A stretch of DNA of 64,000 bases from JAIOSM01 sp964593725 (GTDB lineage: Bacteria > Desulfobacterota > Desulfobacteria > Desulfobacterales > Desulfobacteraceae). This document shows positions 40,990-49,672 of the stretch, one piece after another (the stretch's first letter is position 1; every line of letters begins with the position of its first letter). The position numbers and the translations under genes were made by a program. The DNA lies in contig CAZQJS010000008.1 of assembly GCA_964593725.1 (NCBI GenBank), positions 1-64,000 on the forward strand, given 5' to 3'. The notes below the pieces were generated by a model. That model had not been told where the DNA came from. It saw only the letters and a list, made by a program, of their open reading frames with translations, and ran no database searches.

Positions 40990-42549
40990 GTGGGATTTGA
41001 AATCAATAAAGAGTCATATGCTGGCAGTATAAAAAATATCACCATCGGTAAAGGTGATAATACTTTGACTGTCGGCGGTCAAACCAGCTATCCGTTTTAC
41101 CAGTTTGAAGGAGAGATGCCCAACAAACCGGTTATTGCAATGGAAATCTGGGACATGGAACCCGAGGACTGGCCCGAAGCAGCCAAAGCACCTTTTAAAG
41201 ATGTGCTTGCTGACCCGGGAGCCTGGGCTAAGAAATGTGTGGATGAATACGATGCCCAGGCCATTGTGCTCCAGCTGAAAAGCATTGATCCCAATGATAA
41301 GGACAAAAGCCCGGAAGAAGCTGTGGCAACTGTTAAAAAAGTTTTAAAAGAGATCAATGTTCCTTTAATTATCTGGGGAATAGCAAATCCTGCAAAAGAT
41401 GAGCTGGTTCTCAAAATGATTGCAGAGGAGTGCCAGGGCGAAAACCTGATTCTTGGGCCTGTTGAAGAGAAGAATTATAAAGGCATTGGTGCTGCAGCCA
41501 TGGGCTACAAGCACACTGTGATTTCTTCTTCACCAATCGATGTAAACCTTGCAAAACAGGTAAATATCCTCCTTGAAAACCTTGGAATGGATCTTAACAA
41601 TGTTATTACCGATCCCACAACAGGGGGACTTGGTTATGGCCTTGAATATTCCTACTCGGTAATGGAACGTCTGAACATGGCAGCCATGACCCAGGGTGAT
41701 GATAAATTACAGAACCCCATGATAAACAATATTGGCAATGAAGTATGGAAGTGTAAAGAGGCGAAACAGACGGTTGAGGATGCACCTCAACTTGGTGACC
41801 CTGAAAGGCGTGCAATCCTCATGGAAGCTGTTGCAGCAGCAGCATACTCCCTTGCAGGATCAAGCATTCTTATAATGCGCCATCCTGAATCCATTAAGCT
41901 TGCCAAGGCATATATTGAACTGTTATACAGTGGTGGATCAGCACTGGATGTCGGCCCCATTGAAAAACGTCTTGATGATGTGGATATTGATTTTGCTGCA
42001 ATGGCACCAAAGCCTGATCTTACAATAGAAGAAGAGAAAAAAGCTGCTCCTAAAAAAGCTGCTCCTAAAAAGGCTCCAAAGGCCAAAGCAAAACCTGCTG
42101 CTAAAAAAGCTGCTAAACCAGCTGCTAAAAAAGCGGCTCCTGAAAAAGCTGCTCCTGCTTCTGAAAAGAAAGCTGAAGCTGTAGATCCGGAAGCTGAAGC
42201 CAAAGCAAAGGCAGCTGCTGAAGCCAAAGCCAAACTTGATGCCGAGGCTAAAGCAAAGGCTGATGCTGAAGCCAAAGCAAAGGCAGAAGCTGATGCTGAA
42301 GCTAAAGCTAAAGCAGATGCTAAAGCTAAAGTTGAAGCTGAGAAAAAAGCAGCAGCCGATGCAGCTGCAAAACGAGAAGCAGAAGCTGATGCTCTTAAAG
42401 AAAAGAGAGCTGCTGAAATGGCAAAACATGCAGCCAAGGCAGGAAGTAAACCAAAAAAGAAAATTGCCATGACTGCATCAAAAATTCAGAAAACCATGCT
42501 TGAAAGAATAATTGAGAATCTGGACAGGATTCATAAGAGAGCCAGCTAA
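40990..42549 (+). CDS. acsD: CODH/ACS corrinoid iron-sulfur protein small (delta) subunit with Lys/Ala/Glu-rich tail
   Basis: The B12-carrying partner subunit in the corrinoid iron-sulfur protein, which passes the methyl group from methyl-THF to acetyl-CoA synthase. The TIM-barrel core occupies residues 1 to about 340 (PVIAMEIWDMEPEDWPEAA, LILGPVEEKNYKGIGAAAMG, DPTTGGLGYGLEYSYSVMER). GTG start with GGAGG at six nucleotides. Then come about 145 residues (about 345-490) made almost only of Ala, Lys, Glu, Asp and Pro (KKAAPKKAPKAKAKPAAKKA, later AEAKAKADAEAKAKAEADAE-like units), and a 29-residue amphipathic tail (TASKIQKTMLERIIENLDRI). AcsD elsewhere is about 310-320 residues, so the tail is an added region; it could be a long charged helix or disordered linker. 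First gene of the acs operon. Confidence 0.93.
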   Translation: MGFEINKESYAGSIKNITIGKGDNTLTVGGQTSYPFYQFEGEMPNKPVIAMEIWDMEPEDWPEAAKAPFKDVLADPGAWAKKCVDEYDAQAIVLQLKSIDPNDKDKSPEEAVATVKKVLKEINVPLIIWGIANPAKDELVLKMIAEECQGENLILGPVEEKNYKGIGAAAMGYKHTVISSSPIDVNLAKQVNILLENLGMDLNNVITDPTTGGLGYGLEYSYSVMERLNMAAMTQGDDKLQNPMINNIGNEVWKCKEAKQTVEDAPQLGDPERRAILMEAVAAAAYSLAGSSILIMRHPESIKLAKAYIELLYSGGSALDVGPIEKRLDDVDIDFAAMAPKPDLTIEEEKKAAPKKAAPKKAPKAKAKPAAKKAAKPAAKKAAPEKAAPASEKKAEAVDPEAEAKAKAAAEAKAKLDAEAKAKADAEAKAKAEADAEAKAKADAKAKVEAEKKAAADAAAKREAEADALKEKRAAEMAKHAAKAGSKPKKKIAMTASKIQKTMLERIIENLDRIHKRAS

Positions 42550-42605
42550 CAGTAGCAGGGTTGTTACAGCATGATTTGCCGTACAACCATTATTTCATAA
42601 AAACA

Positions 42606-42620
42606 AGAGGAGGAACCTCT
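42606..42620 (+). promoter_or_regulatory. Small hairpin sequestering the CODH ribosome-binding site
   Basis: AGAGG-AGGAA-CCTCT is a 5-bp inverted repeat whose left arm and loop contain the AGAGGAGG Shine-Dalgarno; the ATG follows one nucleotide after the right arm. Just before it, GGTTGT/ACAACC (about 42559-42588) forms another weak stem. This may tune CODH translation relative to acsD. Confidence 0.35.
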
Positions 42621-42621
42621 A

Positions 42622-44643
42622 ATGGCAGAAGAGAAGAAAAAAGTAAAAACACCAAAACTTGCTGATCCCATAGCAGCATCATATGAAGTATCAACCCAGG
42701 AAATGATTGCCAGGGCGCAGACACTTGGAGTGGAAACAATTTTTGACAGAGCAGTGAACATGAAACCATGTAACATTGGAATTCAGGGTATCTGCTGTAA
42801 AAACTGCTCCATGGGGCCTTGCAGACTTCCCCTTCCCAAAGGCGGAATTGAGGGTGAGGACCAGAGAAAGGGACTGTGCGGAGCTACAGCCAATACAATT
42901 GCAGCCAGAAACTTTGCAAGGATGGTTGCAGCTGGAGCTGCCGCCCATTCAGATCATGGCAGATCAGTTGCAGAAGTTTTCCTGTCTGCTGCAAAAAAAG
43001 AGACAGATGATTATAAAATTAAAGATACACAAAAACTTCTTGCAGTTGCTCCCCATCTCAATGTTGCAACAACAGTTGAAGTTGACGGTGAAACAAAAGA
43101 CAGAGACATTGATGAGATAGCCCTTGAAGTTGCTGAAGTTGCCATGGCAGAGTGGGGAAAACCCGAAGGCGAACTTCTTTACCTTAAACGTGCACCAAAA
43201 CCTCTCTATGAAAAATGGAAAAAAGAGGGTGTTCTTCCAAGAAACGTTGACAGGGAGATTGTTGAAATAATGCACCGCACCCACATGGGCGTTGACCAGG
43301 ACTATAAAAACCTGATTAAACAATCCACAAGATGTTCCCTGGCTGACGGCTGGGGCGGTTCCATGATGGCAACCGACCTCCAGGACATTCTTTTTGGAAC
43401 TCCATCTCCTTTGCAGGCTGAGGCAAACCTTGGCATCATGAAGGAAGATCATGTTAACATCATTGTCCATGGCCATGAACCAGTACTTTCAGAAGTTATT
43501 GTTGCCGTTGCCCAGACCAAGGAGATGCTGGACTATGCCAAGGAAAAGGGCGCCAATGGTATACAGCTGGGCGGTATCTGCTGTACAGCCAATGAGATGC
43601 TCCAGAGACACGGCATCCCCACAGCAGGTAACTTTCTCCAGCAGGAACTTGCCATAATTACCGGAGCCTGTGATGCAATGGTGGTTGATATTCAGTGTGT
43701 TATGCAGAACCTTGCCAATGTAGCAAAGTGCTTCCATACCCATCTGATAACAACCCACCCCATTGCCAGAATGGAGCAGGACAATGTTATCCATATTGAA
43801 TTCAATGAACATTATGCTTTAGAAGATGCTAAACGCATTGTAAAAATGGCAATAGATAACTTTGAAAACCGTGGAAAAGAGGTAATGATTCCTCAATACA
43901 AAGCAACTCAGATTGCAGGCTTTGGTGTTGAGTCCATCCAGTATCATCTGGGTGGAACATTCAGGGGCTCATACTACACCCTGAATGACAATATCATCAA
44001 TGGCCGCATACGTGGTCTTGCAGGAGTTGTTGGCTGTAATAATGCCAGATCAAGACACAATGAGATGCATATAAAAGTCATCAAAGAACTCATCAAAAAT
44101 GACGTGCTTGTACTCACCACTGGCTGCGATGGTATAACTGCAGCAATTCATGGACTTCTCACACCAGAAGCAGCCCAGGTCCATGCAGGCCCCGGCCTTG
44201 CCGAAGTATGCGAGACCGTAGGAATTCCACCAGTGCTCCACCTTGGTTCCTGTGTTGACAACTCAAGAATCCTGCTTGCTGCAACAGAAGTTATCAGAGC
44301 AGGCGGCCTTGGTACTGACCTGTGTGATATTCCTGCTGCTGGCAGCGCTCCGGAGTGGATGAGTGAAAAGGCCATCTCCATTGGTCAGTATTTTGTCACT
44401 TCAGGTGTATACACTGTATTTGGCGGATATTTACCAACATCAGGTGCTCCGGTTTTCCACAATTACATCACAAAAGAGCTTGAAAAAGTCTATGGTGGAA
44501 TGTGGGATGTTGAGCCTGACCCGATTAAACATGCATGGGCCATGATCAACCACATAGATAAGAAGAGAAAAGAGCTTGGTATTGACAAAGCCAGAGAGAG
44601 AGTATTAATGGATATGGCAAGTCGACAGGCACTGGATGCTTAA
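42622..44643 (+). CDS. acsA: Carbon monoxide dehydrogenase catalytic subunit
   Basis: The nickel-iron CODH (CooS/AcsA) that interconverts CO2 and CO for acetyl-CoA synthesis. The 673-residue protein has the D- and B-cluster cysteines in order: Cys50 and Cys58 (D), Cys59, Cys62, Cys67 and Cys86 (B), in MKPCNIGIQGICCKNCSMG. C-cluster regions include IIVHGHEPVLSE with the His ligand, GGICCTANEML, VDIQCVMQNL, and HLGSCVDNSRI. AGGAGG lies upstream within a small hairpin. It is second in the acs operon, followed by acsB, which makes it the ACS-linked CODH and not a free-standing CooS. Confidence 0.96.
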   Translation: MAEEKKKVKTPKLADPIAASYEVSTQEMIARAQTLGVETIFDRAVNMKPCNIGIQGICCKNCSMGPCRLPLPKGGIEGEDQRKGLCGATANTIAARNFARMVAAGAAAHSDHGRSVAEVFLSAAKKETDDYKIKDTQKLLAVAPHLNVATTVEVDGETKDRDIDEIALEVAEVAMAEWGKPEGELLYLKRAPKPLYEKWKKEGVLPRNVDREIVEIMHRTHMGVDQDYKNLIKQSTRCSLADGWGGSMMATDLQDILFGTPSPLQAEANLGIMKEDHVNIIVHGHEPVLSEVIVAVAQTKEMLDYAKEKGANGIQLGGICCTANEMLQRHGIPTAGNFLQQELAIITGACDAMVVDIQCVMQNLANVAKCFHTHLITTHPIARMEQDNVIHIEFNEHYALEDAKRIVKMAIDNFENRGKEVMIPQYKATQIAGFGVESIQYHLGGTFRGSYYTLNDNIINGRIRGLAGVVGCNNARSRHNEMHIKVIKELIKNDVLVLTTGCDGITAAIHGLLTPEAAQVHAGPGLAEVCETVGIPPVLHLGSCVDNSRILLAATEVIRAGGLGTDLCDIPAAGSAPEWMSEKAISIGQYFVTSGVYTVFGGYLPTSGAPVFHNYITKELEKVYGGMWDVEPDPIKHAWAMINHIDKKRKELGIDKARERVLMDMASRQALDA

Positions 44644-44698
44644 ATTGAGCAGTTAAGTAAACTTATAATAAAAATCCTCAAAGAAGGAGGAAAATAAT

Positions 44699-46912
44699 AT
44701 GTCAAAATTGATCGCATTTGCTGCCATTCAGGGTGGATATAAAGTAGTTGCCGAGGCTGAAGGAAAATTGAACAAGGCACTTGAGACCTTTGATGCAGAT
44801 ACAAAAGTAGGATTCCCGAATACAGCATATTACCTGCCGGTAATCTATTCATTAACCGGCCTTAAAGTTGAAACCCTGGAAGATCTTAAAAAACCCATGG
44901 AATTTGCCAAGGGACTTCTTCCGCCCCATATCAAACTTAAAAACTGGCTTCCCTACCTTGGACCTCTCCTTGATGCAGGTATGGCTGGTATCTTCTCCTA
45001 TGAGATCATGGAAGCTTTAAGATACCTTAATGAACCGGATTTTTACCTCCCCCAGGAAGACCCTGATGTGGAAAATGGTAAACTCTGGGTTGGTGCAGCC
45101 GATGACACCATACTGAGAAAACGTGGGGTTGAATTTGTTGATGGTTCAGCTCCTGGATTCGCAGCCATGGTAGGTGCAGCTCCCAATGCTGAAATTGCAA
45201 AGATGATTGTTGAAGATTACCAGAAAAAATCTTTATATATCTTCTGTGCTGCAAACCATAATGGTAAAACCCTTGTTGAGCAATGCCTTGAAGCTGATAT
45301 GCAGATTGGCTGGAATACCCGTATAGTTCCATTTGGCCCGGATATCTCTTCTGCTGTTTTTGCCCTTGGTTTTGCAAATAGAGCAGCTATGGCTTTTGGT
45401 GGTGTCCAGCCCGGTGATTACAGAAAAATGCTCCTTTATAATAAGGACAGAATATTTGCCTTTGTTAATGCCCTGGGTGATGTTGGAACTGAATGGGGTG
45501 TAGCAGCTGCCGGTTGTGTTAACTGGGGTTTCCCAACCCTTGCAGACACACCTATTCCTGAAATTCTCCCCACAGGTATCTGTACCTATGAGCATGTTGT
45601 AGCTCCGGTTGCCCATGATGAAATCTGCCAGAAATCAGTTGAAGTCAGAGGCCTTAAAGTTGCCGTGGCTGAAATTGATATTCCATGTGCATTTGGCCCG
45701 GCATTTGAGGGTGAAAGAGTCAGAGGCGCCGATCTTCACGCCCAGTGCGGAGGTGGTAAGACCCAGTGTACTGAACTTGTTAAGATGGCAGATATGGGTG
45801 CCATTGAAGATGGTAAAATTACAATTGAAGGCCCTGATATTGACGGCATTAAGGAAGGAGAGACCTTCCCGCTTGGAATATATGTCCAGATTGCAGGCCG
45901 TGAATTCCAGGAAGATTTTGAACCAATCATGGAAAGACAGATTCATCATCTTATCAATTATATCCAGGGAATCATGCATATTGGACAGAGGGATATCTCC
46001 TGGGTACGTATAAGTAAAGCTGCCATTGAAAAAGGCTTTACTCTAAAAGATATCGGTGTTGTTCTCCATGCAAAATTCCACCAGGATTTTACAAAGATTG
46101 TCGACAAAGTCCAGGTGACCCTGTACACCAAAAAAGCTGATGTTGATAAACTCACTAAAACTGCAAGGGATGAATACCAGACCCGTGATGCACGTGTTGA
46201 CAACATGACCGATGAAGATGTTGAGACATATTACTCATGCACACTCTGCCAGTCTTTTGCACCTAACCACGTATGTACAGTAAGCCCGGAAAGAACAGGG
46301 CTTTGCGGTGCATATAACTGGATGGACTGTAAAGCGTCCTATGAAATCAATGAGACAGGACCAAATCAGCCCATTGAAAAGGGTGAATGCATTGATCCCA
46401 AGCTTGGTCAATGGAAGGGAGTTAATGACTTTGTATTCAAAGCCTCCCGCGGTGGTGTAACCCATTATAATTTTTATTCAATGGTTATTGATCCCATGAC
46501 AACATGCGGTTGCTGTGAATGTATTGCAGCCATGCTTCCAGCCTGTAACGGCGTTATGACAGTAGGTCGTGACTATTCAGGTGATACACCATGTGGAATG
46601 AAATTTACCACATTGGCAGGAGTCATGGGTGGTGGAGCCTCTTCTCCAGGATTTGTTGGACATTCCAAATTCAATATCACCCAGGGTAAATTCATCCTTG
46701 GTGATGGCGGACTTTTAAGAATGGTCTGGATGCCCAAAGCTCTTAAAGAGGAACTTAAAGACAGAATCATAGCCAGAGGAAAAGAGATGGGCTGCCCAGA
46801 TCTTTATGATATGATTGCCGATGAAACCATTGGAATCACTGAAGAAGAGATCCTTCCATTTCTCCAGGAAAAAGGACATCCTGCTCTGACCATGGAATCA
46901 ATTGTAGGATAA
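44699..46912 (+). CDS. acsB: Acetyl-CoA synthase (CODH/ACS beta subunit)
   Basis: Builds acetyl-CoA from CO, the corrinoid methyl group and CoA at the A cluster. The 737-residue protein has the full bacterial three-domain form including the N-terminal CODH-binding domain. A-cluster cysteines are Cys514, Cys517, Cys526 and Cys536 (CTLCQSFAPNHVC and GLCGAYNW) and the distal-nickel site Cys603-Gly-Cys605 (TTCGCCEC). The numbering offset to the Moorella enzyme is a constant eight residues. AAGGAGG precedes the ATG. It is third in the operon. Confidence 0.97.
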   Translation: MSKLIAFAAIQGGYKVVAEAEGKLNKALETFDADTKVGFPNTAYYLPVIYSLTGLKVETLEDLKKPMEFAKGLLPPHIKLKNWLPYLGPLLDAGMAGIFSYEIMEALRYLNEPDFYLPQEDPDVENGKLWVGAADDTILRKRGVEFVDGSAPGFAAMVGAAPNAEIAKMIVEDYQKKSLYIFCAANHNGKTLVEQCLEADMQIGWNTRIVPFGPDISSAVFALGFANRAAMAFGGVQPGDYRKMLLYNKDRIFAFVNALGDVGTEWGVAAAGCVNWGFPTLADTPIPEILPTGICTYEHVVAPVAHDEICQKSVEVRGLKVAVAEIDIPCAFGPAFEGERVRGADLHAQCGGGKTQCTELVKMADMGAIEDGKITIEGPDIDGIKEGETFPLGIYVQIAGREFQEDFEPIMERQIHHLINYIQGIMHIGQRDISWVRISKAAIEKGFTLKDIGVVLHAKFHQDFTKIVDKVQVTLYTKKADVDKLTKTARDEYQTRDARVDNMTDEDVETYYSCTLCQSFAPNHVCTVSPERTGLCGAYNWMDCKASYEINETGPNQPIEKGECIDPKLGQWKGVNDFVFKASRGGVTHYNFYSMVIDPMTTCGCCECIAAMLPACNGVMTVGRDYSGDTPCGMKFTTLAGVMGGGASSPGFVGHSKFNITQGKFILGDGGLLRMVWMPKALKEELKDRIIARGKEMGCPDLYDMIADETIGITEEEILPFLQEKGHPALTMESIVG

Positions 46913-46925
46913 TGACTTAATACAC

Positions 46926-46963
46926 TCAGGGCTGTGATCACCAGAAATAATTCACAGCCCTGA
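46926..46963 (+). promoter_or_regulatory. 12-bp hairpin between acsB and acsC
   Basis: TCAGGGCTGTGA (46926-46937) pairs perfectly with 46952-46963 around a 14-nt loop, starting 14 nt after the acsB stop. There is no T-run, so it is not a canonical terminator. It may protect the upstream acsA-acsB message or reduce transcription into acsC-acsE. Confidence 0.6.
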
Positions 46964-47019
46964 ATGTGAGTTCTATAAAATTTAAATAAAGTTTAGTAAA
47001 TAAATTTAAGGAGATAAAA

Positions 47020-48360
47020 ATGGCTTTAACAGGTATTCAGATATTCAAACTCCTTCCAAAAACCAATTGTAAGGAGTGCGGTGTACCTACATGCTTGGCC
47101 TTTGCAATGAACCTTGCATCAGGAAAGGCTGAACTTGACGCCTGCCCCTATGTATCTGACGAAGCAAGAGAACAGCTTGCAGAAGCATCTGCCCCTCCCA
47201 TCAGGCCGGTTAAAATCGGAGCTGGTGTTCGTCAGAGGATTACAGGTGGTGAAACCGTACTATTCAGACATGAAAAAACATTTTTTAATTCAACCATCCT
47301 TGCTGCAACAGTTCCTTCAGATACAGATGCAGCCGATCTTGAAAAGAAACTTCAAATCTATAATGCCTTTCAATATGAACGTGTCGGATATAACTTAAGG
47401 CCTGAGCTGCTGGTTGTAAAAGATACAGGAAGTGGTAAAGATGCATTTTCAGCTGCTGCAAAAACAATTGCTGAAAAATCAGAATTCAACCTTGTCTTAA
47501 TGACTGATGACCTTGATGTTATGAAGGCAGGTATTAAAGCAGCCGGCTTTAAAAGGCCTCTTCTCTATGCTGCTACAAAGGATAATATTGATGCACTTGG
47601 TGCTCTTGCCAGGGACAATGATCTCCCACTTGCCGTAAAAGCAGATTCTGTTGCAGACCTCATGCCATTGACAGACAAGCTGACTGAAATGGGAGTCAAA
47701 GACCTTGTAATTGACTCTGGTGCACGGGAAATAAAACAGGCTCTTGAAGATCAGGTTGCCATACGCCGGGCTGCCCTGAAGGACAGTAACCGTTCCCTTG
47801 GTTTTCCAACCATAGCATTCCCCTGTGAGATGGCTTCCAACCTTGATATGGAAACAATGATTGCAGGAATGTATATAGCTAAATATGGCGGAATCGTTGT
47901 ACTTTCTGATTTTACCACAGAATCGATATTCCCACTTCTTTTAGAAAGACTCAATATCTATACTGATCCCCAGAGACCAATGACAGTTACAGAAGGTATC
48001 TATGAAATAGGTAAACCCGATGACAAGTCACCAATACTTGTTACCACAAATTTTGCCCTTACCTATTTTATTGTTTCAGGTGAGATTGAAGCAAGTAAAG
48101 TTCCAACATGGCTGTTGATTAAAGATTCCGAAGGATTAAGTGTTCTGACCGCATGGGCAGCCGGAAAATTTGCCGGTGATGATGTAGGAGCATTTATAAA
48201 GAAGAGCGGAATTCTGGATAAAACAAAAAACAGTGAACTTATTATTCCGGGATATGCAGCTGCCATTGCAGGCGAAGTGGAAGAAGAACTCACTGACTGG
48301 ACCATTACTGTAGGGCCTAGGGAGGCAGCGCACATTCCTGCTTTTCTCAAGGCTAAATAA
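47020..48360 (+). CDS. acsC: Corrinoid iron-sulfur protein large (gamma) subunit
   Basis: Carries the [4Fe-4S] cluster and, with AcsD, the corrinoid that shuttles the methyl group. The 446-residue protein has the cluster ligands Cys17, Cys20, Cys25 and Cys42 (TNCKECGVPTCLAFA), a TIM barrel (about 95-320) and the C-terminal corrinoid-binding Rossmann region (VTTNFALTYFIVSGEIE, SEGLSVLTAWAAGKF). GGAG lies upstream. It follows acsB by 107 bp with a hairpin between them. Confidence 0.95.
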   Translation: MALTGIQIFKLLPKTNCKECGVPTCLAFAMNLASGKAELDACPYVSDEAREQLAEASAPPIRPVKIGAGVRQRITGGETVLFRHEKTFFNSTILAATVPSDTDAADLEKKLQIYNAFQYERVGYNLRPELLVVKDTGSGKDAFSAAAKTIAEKSEFNLVLMTDDLDVMKAGIKAAGFKRPLLYAATKDNIDALGALARDNDLPLAVKADSVADLMPLTDKLTEMGVKDLVIDSGAREIKQALEDQVAIRRAALKDSNRSLGFPTIAFPCEMASNLDMETMIAGMYIAKYGGIVVLSDFTTESIFPLLLERLNIYTDPQRPMTVTEGIYEIGKPDDKSPILVTTNFALTYFIVSGEIEASKVPTWLLIKDSEGLSVLTAWAAGKFAGDDVGAFIKKSGILDKTKNSELIIPGYAAAIAGEVEEELTDWTITVGPREAAHIPAFLKAK

Positions 48361-48387
48361 CTTTAATAAAAAAAGGATATACTTAAA

Positions 48388-49293
48388 ATGATACTTTTTG
48401 GTGAAAGTTTAAATGTTATTGCCACACAAATTGGAAAGCAATTTAAAGAGCCAGACCCTTCAAAACGTGATCCAAAGCCGATCCAGGAAGAAGTTGAACT
48501 TCAAAAATCAAAGGGCATGGATTATATTGATATCAACCTTGGACCTGCCAAAAAATTTGGTGAGGAGTTAATGCCCTGGGTCTGTAATATTGTTCAGGAA
48601 GCAGCCCCCGGAGTACCGTTACTCCTTGACTCATCAAATATCAATGCCATCAGGGAAGGCTTAAAGGTTCTGAAGCCAGCTGATAAACCACATATAATAA
48701 ACTCTATTATGGCAAGGGCAGAGAGATATGAATCAATGGTGCCCCTGGCAGCTGAGTTTGATGCAGATTTTGTTGCATTGATGTGGGGTCCTGAAGGTCT
48801 GCCAAGGGATGAGAATGAACGCGCAGCACTAGCAGTTGAGCTTCTTTACTTTGCCAATGAAGCAGGTATTCCCAATGAAAAAATCTGGGTGGACGGCATT
48901 GTAACTCCTGTTAACATTCAGCAGCCTCAACTGATAAGCCTTATGAACTTCCAGGGTATGCTGGAAGATATTGCTCCGGGTGCAAAGAGTACATGCGGGC
49001 TCTCAAACATATCCAATGGACCACCTGTACACTTAAGACCGATTTTAAACCAGACATATATGGTAATGCTTGAGAGATATGGTATGAAATCGGTTATTTC
49101 CGATCCTCTGGATGATGGCCTTACAGCCATAGCAAAGGGTGAGCGACAGGATGTTGTTGACCTTATTAACAAAGTTATGGATGGCGAAGAACCTGATATG
49201 GCAAGCCTTGATAAAGAGATGCAGGATTATGTTAAAACAGTTAATGTAATCCTTGGAAATACTCTCTATTCTGACTCATGGCTTGAAGTGTAA
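48388..49293 (+). CDS. acsE: 5-Methyltetrahydrofolate:corrinoid/iron-sulfur protein methyltransferase
   Basis: Moves the methyl group between methyl-THF and the corrinoid protein, linking the folate and carbonyl branches. The 301-residue pterin-binding TIM barrel has GESLNVIATQIG, IDINLGPAKK, LLDSSNINAIREGL, HIINSIMARAE, GLSNISNGPP and the end region VILGNTLYSDSW. It is about 40 residues longer than the Moorella enzyme (262), mainly in loops. It is the last gene before the terminator at 49316, so the main operon is acsD-acsA-acsB-acsC-acsE. Confidence 0.93.
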   Translation: MILFGESLNVIATQIGKQFKEPDPSKRDPKPIQEEVELQKSKGMDYIDINLGPAKKFGEELMPWVCNIVQEAAPGVPLLLDSSNINAIREGLKVLKPADKPHIINSIMARAERYESMVPLAAEFDADFVALMWGPEGLPRDENERAALAVELLYFANEAGIPNEKIWVDGIVTPVNIQQPQLISLMNFQGMLEDIAPGAKSTCGLSNISNGPPVHLRPILNQTYMVMLERYGMKSVISDPLDDGLTAIAKGERQDVVDLINKVMDGEEPDMASLDKEMQDYVKTVNVILGNTLYSDSWLEV

Positions 49294-49315
49294 CAGATTA
49301 TAACGTTTGAAATAT

Positions 49316-49359
49316 AAAGCCCCTTTGCTATTCTGATTATAAAAAGGGGCTTTTATTTT
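49316..49359 (+). terminator. Terminator after acsE
   Basis: A perfect 11-bp stem (AAAGCCCCTTT / AAAGGGGCTTT) with a 16-nt loop, then TATTTTTG. It begins 23 nt after the acsE stop and 22 nt before the next gene starts at 49375, so the unknown gene and cooC depend on read-through or a promoter within the hairpin area. Confidence 0.88.
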
Positions 49360-49374
49360 TGTAAGGTTTAAGGT

Positions 49375-49671
49375 ATGGCACAGGAACAAAAGAGTGAATG
49401 GTTTTTCTGTATAGTACAGAACCCTGAAACAGCTCAGGAACAGCTTATGGGGTTTACAGAAGAGAAGACTGAAATAGAATTTATCCCGGTGTTTAAAACC
49501 AAGGAAGAAGCACAGCAATGTTTTCTTTTAATGCCCAAAGATATTATGAAAATGAAATATGAAGTCCAGGCCATTATTAAAGAAGATCTTTTTATTGAGA
49601 CAAAAAAGACCAGTCATAAAATATTTTTAATGAACCATAAAGGACAAATTGAAAAGGAGCTGGAGGAATAG
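49375..49671 (+). CDS. 98-residue protein of unknown function between acsE and cooC
   Basis: Not recognised. The small soluble protein is acidic at its N terminus (MAQEQKSEWFFCIVQNPETA) and reads as alternating strands and helices: IEFIPVFKTKEEAQQCFLLM, then MKYEVQAIIKEDLF and HKIFLMNHKGQIEKEL. The FIPVFKTKEEA phrase loosely recalls SseB-like small domains, but the match is weak. It contains two Cys. It ends at TAG 49669-49671, one nucleotide before the cooC GTG, with cooC's GGAGG inside its last codons, so the two are translationally coupled. This tight coupling suggests a helper in CODH/ACS maturation or quality control, which is inference from position only. Confidence 0.75.
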   Translation: MAQEQKSEWFFCIVQNPETAQEQLMGFTEEKTEIEFIPVFKTKEEAQQCFLLMPKDIMKMKYEVQAIIKEDLFIETKKTSHKIFLMNHKGQIEKELEE

Positions 49672-49672
49672 A

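Noticed and set aside
41787..42470. 227-codon Ala/Ser-rich open frame on the minus strand
   Set aside because: It is the mirror of the Lys/Ala/Glu-rich acsD tail; low-complexity coding DNA often leaves the opposite strand open. No start signal or family.
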